Shown: positions 60,385-64,000 of the stretch, in pieces
Layout of the letters: each line of letters starts with the position of its first letter
How positions within the stretch are numbered: the stretch's first letter is position 1
Position numbers and translations under genes: made by a program
From: Comamonadaceae bacterium
GTDB taxonomy: Bacteria; Pseudomonadota; Gammaproteobacteria; Burkholderiales; Burkholderiaceae_C
DNA: 64,000 bases
Direction: 5' to 3'
Assembly: GCA_027485235.1 (NCBI GenBank)
Contig: JAIXRJ010000036.1
Location: forward strand, 177,760 to 241,759
Notes under the pieces: model-generated
What the model was told of the DNA's origin: nothing
Seen by the model: the letters and a program-made list of their open reading frames with translations, nothing else
Databases searched by the model: none

Positions 60385-61772
60385 GCGCTGGGCTCCAGCA
60401 TCTCCAGGCGGGCTTGCACCCGGTCGCGTGGGATCAGCGTGGGCCAGATGCCCAGCAACTCGCTGGTGTTGTTCAGGCCCTGAAAGCCGCAGGTGTAGGC
60501 CGGGCCGCTCAACGCCATCCAGGGGAAAAGCCGCCCGAACCCATCGGCCACCGCTTTGACTGGGGTGCGCAGCACCATGCGCACCCAGATTTCGGCGCGT
60601 TCGTTCAGTTCGGCCGCAGGGGGCAGCGGGGCCAGTGGGCCATGCGCCGAATTCAGACCGGGGTATTCCACAAACAACTCGTCAAAGGGCATTTTTCGCT
60701 CTTGCAATTGGCTGCGGACCATGGCCTCGGCCGCCTTCACTTTGTCCCAGGCGTCGGGCCAGGAAAAGCCCCAGCTGACTTCAGCTTTGAATCCATCTTT
60801 GAAGCCCGCCACCACCTTGAGCTGATCGGTCGGTGCGCGGCCTTGTGCACCGGTCAAGCGCACGCGGTGCTGGCCTTCTTCGGTCAATTGGATCTGGCCC
60901 ATGTCGAGCACCACATCGGGCGAAAAATAGGCGTGCGGGTTGTGCACCTCGTACAGCAGTTGCTGGCGCACGGTGTCAAAGTTGACCAGCCCGCCCGTGT
61001 CGGGGGCCTTGGTGATGAAGGCCGTGCCGTCTTGCCAGACTTCGGCAATGGGGTAGCCGATGTGCGCCAGATCCGGGATGTTTTGCCAATCGCCTTGGCT
61101 GCCGAAATTGCCGCCGCTGCCTTGCCCTGAGCACTCGAGCAAATGCCCCACCGTCAGGCCTTGGGCCAGGCGGTTGAAGTCTTCGGGGGTGGCCGCATCC
61201 TTGAGCTTCCAGCCCAGGCCATGCACCAGCGGCCCCAGAAACAGCGCCGCGTCGGCCACCCGCCCGGTGATCACGATGTCGGCCCCTTGGTCCAGTGCCG
61301 CCACGATGGGTTGCGCCCCCAAATAGGCGTTGCCAAACACCAGGCGCTCGCGAACGGGCGTCACAGCGGCGCCGTTCATCAGGTGGTCAAAGCGCTCGCT
61401 GGCTGTTTGCAGTTGTGTCAGCACATCATCGCCACTGACCACCGCGATGCGCGGGTGCCAGCCCTTGGCTGCGAGCGCCGTTTGCACCGCCTGCGCGGCG
61501 CCCATGGGGTTGAGCCCGCCCGCGTTGCAAACGAACCTGATGCCGCGCGGCTGCATCAGTGGCCACAGGCGAAGCAGCATGGGCACCACATCGCGGGCGT
61601 AACCCAAGGCCGGGTCGCGTTGGCGGTCTTTTTGCAAGATGGCCAAAGTGAGTTCGGCCAGGTGGTCGCTGGCGATGAATTGGACCTGGCCGCGCTCGAT
61701 GCTGGCCACCACGGGCTCCCAGTTGTCGCCATAAAAGCCCAGGCCCGAACCGATGCGTATGGATTGCGTCAT
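60381..61772 (-). CDS. AtuA-like (DUF1446) acyclic terpene utilisation family protein, copy 2
   Basis: At 463 residues it starts MTQSIRIGSGLGFYGDNWEPVV and carries FVCNAGGLNPMGAAQAV, IVITGRVADAALFLGPL, VGHLLECSGQGSGGNFG and QLLYEVHNPHAYFSPDVVLD, matching copy 1 (18288-19643) motif for motif though clearly diverged. ATG 61772 gives the family start; the frame stays open far upstream through antisense of livH. It diverges from livH, with 174 bases between, so a shared regulatory region for uptake and catabolism is plausible. Substrate unknown. Confidence 0.85.
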   Translation of the reverse strand: MTQSIRIGSGLGFYGDNWEPVVASIERGQVQFIASDHLAELTLAILQKDRQRDPALGYARDVVPMLLRLWPLMQPRGIRFVCNAGGLNPMGAAQAVQTALAAKGWHPRIAVVSGDDVLTQLQTASERFDHLMNGAAVTPVRERLVFGNAYLGAQPIVAALDQGADIVITGRVADAALFLGPLVHGLGWKLKDAATPEDFNRLAQGLTVGHLLECSGQGSGGNFGSQGDWQNIPDLAHIGYPIAEVWQDGTAFITKAPDTGGLVNFDTVRQQLLYEVHNPHAYFSPDVVLDMGQIQLTEEGQHRVRLTGAQGRAPTDQLKVVAGFKDGFKAEVSWGFSWPDAWDKVKAAEAMVRSQLQERKMPFDELFVEYPGLNSAHGPLAPLPPAAELNERAEIWVRMVLRTPVKAVADGFGRLFPWMALSGPAYTCGFQGLNNTSELLGIWPTLIPRDRVQARLEMLEPSA

Positions 61773-61946
61773 GGGGCGATATTGAAGCCTTGAGATTGGA
61801 CCGTAATGGGGGACAACCCCTAGGGAAAGTCTCGCGTAAGACATACATAATCGCACGGTCGTTCGCAAATGCTTTTTGCCGGGTGCTGAATCAGTGCCCC
61901 ACCAAGCCCAGCGAACTCGGCCAGACAGAACCAAGAGGAGACAGGC

Positions 61947-62822
61947 GTGCAATTGCTGCAACTGCTGATCAGCGGTGTAGCCCAGGGCTGTATTTACGGA
62001 CTCATTGCCCTGGGTTTCGTGCTGATTTACAAAGCCACCGAAACGGTGAGCTTTGCCCAGGGCGACCTGATGATGGTGGGGGCCTTTTCGGGCTTGGCCG
62101 CCATGACGCTGCTGGGTTTTCCTTTCTGGATTTCTGTGCCTGCAGCCATTGTGGCCATGGGTGTTTTTGGCGTGTTGGTCGAGCGCCTGGTCATTCGTCC
62201 CATCCTTGGACAACCGGCTTTTTCCATCGTCATGCTGACCATTGGCGTGGGCTATGTGCTGCGCGGCTTGATCACCATGATCCCCGATGTGGGCACCGAC
62301 ACCCACACCCTGCCCGTGCCCTATGCGGGCGAAGTTTTGCGCTTGGGCGGTCTGGTGATCGCGGCCGAGCAAATGGTGGTGATCGGCGCCACCGGCATTT
62401 TGTGCCTGGGCCTGTTTGCCATGTTCAAGTACAGCAAGCTGGGCATCGCCATGCAGGCGGCCTCGCAAAACCAGCTGGCCGCTTATTACATGGGCATCCC
62501 GGTCAAGCAGATCAACGGTTTGGTGTGGGGCTTGGCGGCTGCCGTGGCGGCGGTGGCGGGCTTGCTCTTGGCGCCCATCACCTTTGTGCACGCCAACATG
62601 GGCTTCATCGGTCTGAAGGCTTTCCCCGCCGCGGTGGTGGGCGGCTTTGGCAGCTTGCCCGGCGCGATTGTGGGCGGTCTGGTGATCGGCATTGTTGAAT
62701 CGCTGTCAGGCTTTTATTTGCCCGAAGGCTTCAAGGACATTGCCCCTTACATCGTGGTGTTGCTCATGCTGGTGCTCAAGCCCAATGGCTTGTTCGGCGA
62801 GCAACTGCGCAAGAAAGTTTGA
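61947..62822 (+). CDS. livH: branched-chain amino acid-type ABC transporter permease LivH
   Basis: A 291-residue LivH/HtrB-type permease with about eight membrane segments: GVAQGCIYGLIALGFVLIYKATETVSFAQGDLMMVGAF is diagnostic, with the later AVVGGFGSLPGAIVGGLVIGIVESL. GTG 61947 is preceded by an AGAGGAG site. Ligand class is likely a hydrophobic or aromatic carboxylate or amino acid. Confidence 0.94.
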   Translation: MQLLQLLISGVAQGCIYGLIALGFVLIYKATETVSFAQGDLMMVGAFSGLAAMTLLGFPFWISVPAAIVAMGVFGVLVERLVIRPILGQPAFSIVMLTIGVGYVLRGLITMIPDVGTDTHTLPVPYAGEVLRLGGLVIAAEQMVVIGATGILCLGLFAMFKYSKLGIAMQAASQNQLAAYYMGIPVKQINGLVWGLAAAVAAVAGLLLAPITFVHANMGFIGLKAFPAAVVGGFGSLPGAIVGGLVIGIVESLSGFYLPEGFKDIAPYIVVLLMLVLKPNGLFGEQLRKKV

Positions 62823-62831
62823 GGCCCCGGC

Positions 62832-63908
62832 ATGCGCTTTATTTTTAAAACCGATTACAACCAGGACGTGAAGCTGGCCAAGCACGGCGGCCATGTGTTC
62901 TGGTACAGCCTGCTCGGTCTGTTCCTCGTGGCCGCCCCGTGGGTGGTGGCCGAGTACTGGTTGGCGCAGCTGACCTTTGTGCTGATTTATGCCGTGGTGG
63001 GCCTGGGCCTGATGCTGCTGGCAGGCTTTACCGGCTTGTTCTCGCTGGGCCACGCCGCATTTTTGGGCGTGGGGGCCTACACGCAGGCCGTCATGGTCAA
63101 TGCCGGGGTGCCTTTCCCGCTGGCGCTGGTGTGCGCAGGCTTGTTCTCGGCCATCGTGGGCGTCATCGTGGGTTTGCCAGCGTTGCGCGTCAAAGGCATT
63201 TACCTGGGCATGGCCACGCTGGCCTTTGGCTTCATCGTTGAAGAAGGCATGGCCCGCTGGGAGCATGTCACCGGCGGCAACGCAGGCCTCATGGTGGGCT
63301 ACCCTGCCATCGGCGGCTGGACCTTGGACAGCACCGAAGAGTTTTATTTCCTGTGCTTGCTGGTGACCGTTGGGGCCACGCTGGCCATTGTGAACCTGCT
63401 GCGTTCCTCCACGGGCCGTGCCTTTGTGGCCATCCGCGACTCTGAAATTTCGGCGCAAAGCATGGGCATTCATTTGGCGCGTTACAAAACCTTGTCTTTC
63501 GCTTTATCAGCCGCTTTGGCGGGCATTGGCGGCGCTTTGTACGCCCACAAAATCCAGTTCCTTTCGCCCGAGCAGTTCAGCATCATCCAGTCGATTGATT
63601 TGCTCTTGATGGTGGTGATTGGCGGCTTGGGTTCGATCCACGGGGCATTCCTGGGTGCGATTTTCCTGATCGTCATGCCGCAGCTGATCTCCTTGGGCAA
63701 AGACTTTTTGCCCGCCGCCATTGGCGGTGCAGCCGGTTTGCAGGGCACGGTCTACGGCATGGTGCTGATCGCCTTTGTGCTGTTTGAGCCCATGGGCCTG
63801 TATGGCCGCTGGCTCAAGGTGCGCACCTGGTTCCAGTTGTTTCCGTTTTACCGCCGTGGCCTGTTCAAGCGCCAAAAATCATTCCAGAAGTCGGACCGCC
63901 TGAAATGA
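62832..63908 (+). CDS. livM: branched-chain amino acid-type ABC transporter permease LivM
   Basis: The 358-residue LivM permease has VGLGLMLLAGFTGLFSLGHAAFLGVGAY, PALRVKGIYLGMATLAFGFIVE, AIRDSEISAQSMGIHLARYKTLSFALSAALAGIGGALYAH and VIGGLGSIHGAFLGA, all diagnostic. It begins nine bases after livH and overlaps livG by four bases. Confidence 0.94.
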   Translation: MRFIFKTDYNQDVKLAKHGGHVFWYSLLGLFLVAAPWVVAEYWLAQLTFVLIYAVVGLGLMLLAGFTGLFSLGHAAFLGVGAYTQAVMVNAGVPFPLALVCAGLFSAIVGVIVGLPALRVKGIYLGMATLAFGFIVEEGMARWEHVTGGNAGLMVGYPAIGGWTLDSTEEFYFLCLLVTVGATLAIVNLLRSSTGRAFVAIRDSEISAQSMGIHLARYKTLSFALSAALAGIGGALYAHKIQFLSPEQFSIIQSIDLLLMVVIGGLGSIHGAFLGAIFLIVMPQLISLGKDFLPAAIGGAAGLQGTVYGMVLIAFVLFEPMGLYGRWLKVRTWFQLFPFYRRGLFKRQKSFQKSDRLK

Positions 63909-64000
63909 ACGCAGACATCCTTTTATCCGCCCAAGACCTGAGCGTGCGCTTTGGTGGCGTGCTGGCCGTCAACAAGGTCAGCTTCGACGTCAAGCGCGGC
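63905..64000 (+). CDS. livG: ABC transporter ATP-binding protein LivG, 5' part only
   Basis: The first 32 codons (MNADILLSAQDLSVRFGGVL, then AVNKVSFDVKRG) match the LivG N-terminus just before Walker A; the rest lies outside the window. It overlaps livM (ATGA). Confidence 0.88.
   Translation, partial: MNADILLSAQDLSVRFGGVLAVNKVSFDVKRG

Noticed and set aside
61840..61875. TetR-like operator between the second AtuA-like gene and livH (ACGGTCGT region)
   Set aside because: The inverted symmetry is only three base pairs each side with mismatches beyond; too weak to call.
60381..62591. 736-residue extended frame of the second AtuA-like gene
   Set aside because: Family similarity begins only at ATG 61772; the extra part is antisense to livH.

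Overview
The window is a stretch of a chromosome from a high-GC betaproteobacterium, most likely a member of the Comamonadaceae (Burkholderiales). This is an inference from gene content and order: mrcA/pilMNOQ/aroKB, mlaFEDACB next to ibaG/murA and the his operon, tatABC, petABC-sspAB, and secA-argJ-DUF815-mutT are arrangements typical of that family. Nearly all of it is ordinary, densely packed core genome, with many ATGA, GTGA or TGATG overlaps. No rRNA, CRISPR array, prophage or plasmid gene was seen. The only mobile-type gene is a REP-associated tyrosine transposase (RAYT) flanked by inverted hairpin repeats.

Layout. 1-4.9 kb: partial M20 amidohydrolase, a single-subunit molybdopterin oxidoreductase, then lysA-lptM facing away from cyaY. 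4.9-16 kb: mrcA (PBP1a) divergent from a reduced pilM-N-O/P-Q operon, followed by aroK-aroB-dgt, an MFS permease and a DUF1415 gene. 16-19.7 kb: a methyltransferase, then on the minus strand a Bug-type solute receptor and an AtuA-like pair. 19.7-26.8 kb: the RAYT element and gltBD (glutamate synthase). 26.9-32.8 kb: the Mla phospholipid-transport operon, a YadGH-like ABC exporter and the BolA-family gene ibaG. 32.8-41.7 kb: murA translationally coupled to hisGDCBHA-(mutarotase)-hisFIE. 41.7-47.7 kb: a small membrane protein, a HIT protein, tatABC, a DegS-like protease, a Nif3-like protein, pdxA and mscL. 47.8-51.9 kb: the cytochrome bc1 operon petABC, sspA-sspB and a tRNA-Thr. 52-58.3 kb: a DUF721 gene, secA, argJ, a DUF815 ATPase, mutT and a DUF1841 gene. 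58.3-64 kb: a 446-base gap, a PcaF-type thiolase, a second AtuA-like pair, and the start of a LIV-type ABC transporter operon (livH, livM, partial livG).

How the genes fit together. The core encodes envelope building (mrcA, murA, mla, lptM), protein export (secA, tat, with Rieske as a likely Tat client), respiration (petABC), and nitrogen and amino-acid metabolism (gltBD, his, argJ, lysA, aroKB). Two separate catabolic-looking modules each carry the same uncharacterised AtuA (DUF1446) protein plus a small partner, but with different transport genes beside them.

Most interesting points: the two AtuA/partner modules; the compressed type IV pilus/competence subcomplex (short PilM, PilO-PilP fusion, short secretin); the RAYT with near-perfect inverted hairpin repeats just upstream of the gltB promoter; and a strong terminator hairpin ending at the mlaF start codon. 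Calls rest on reading translated sequences and recalled family knowledge; no database search was run.
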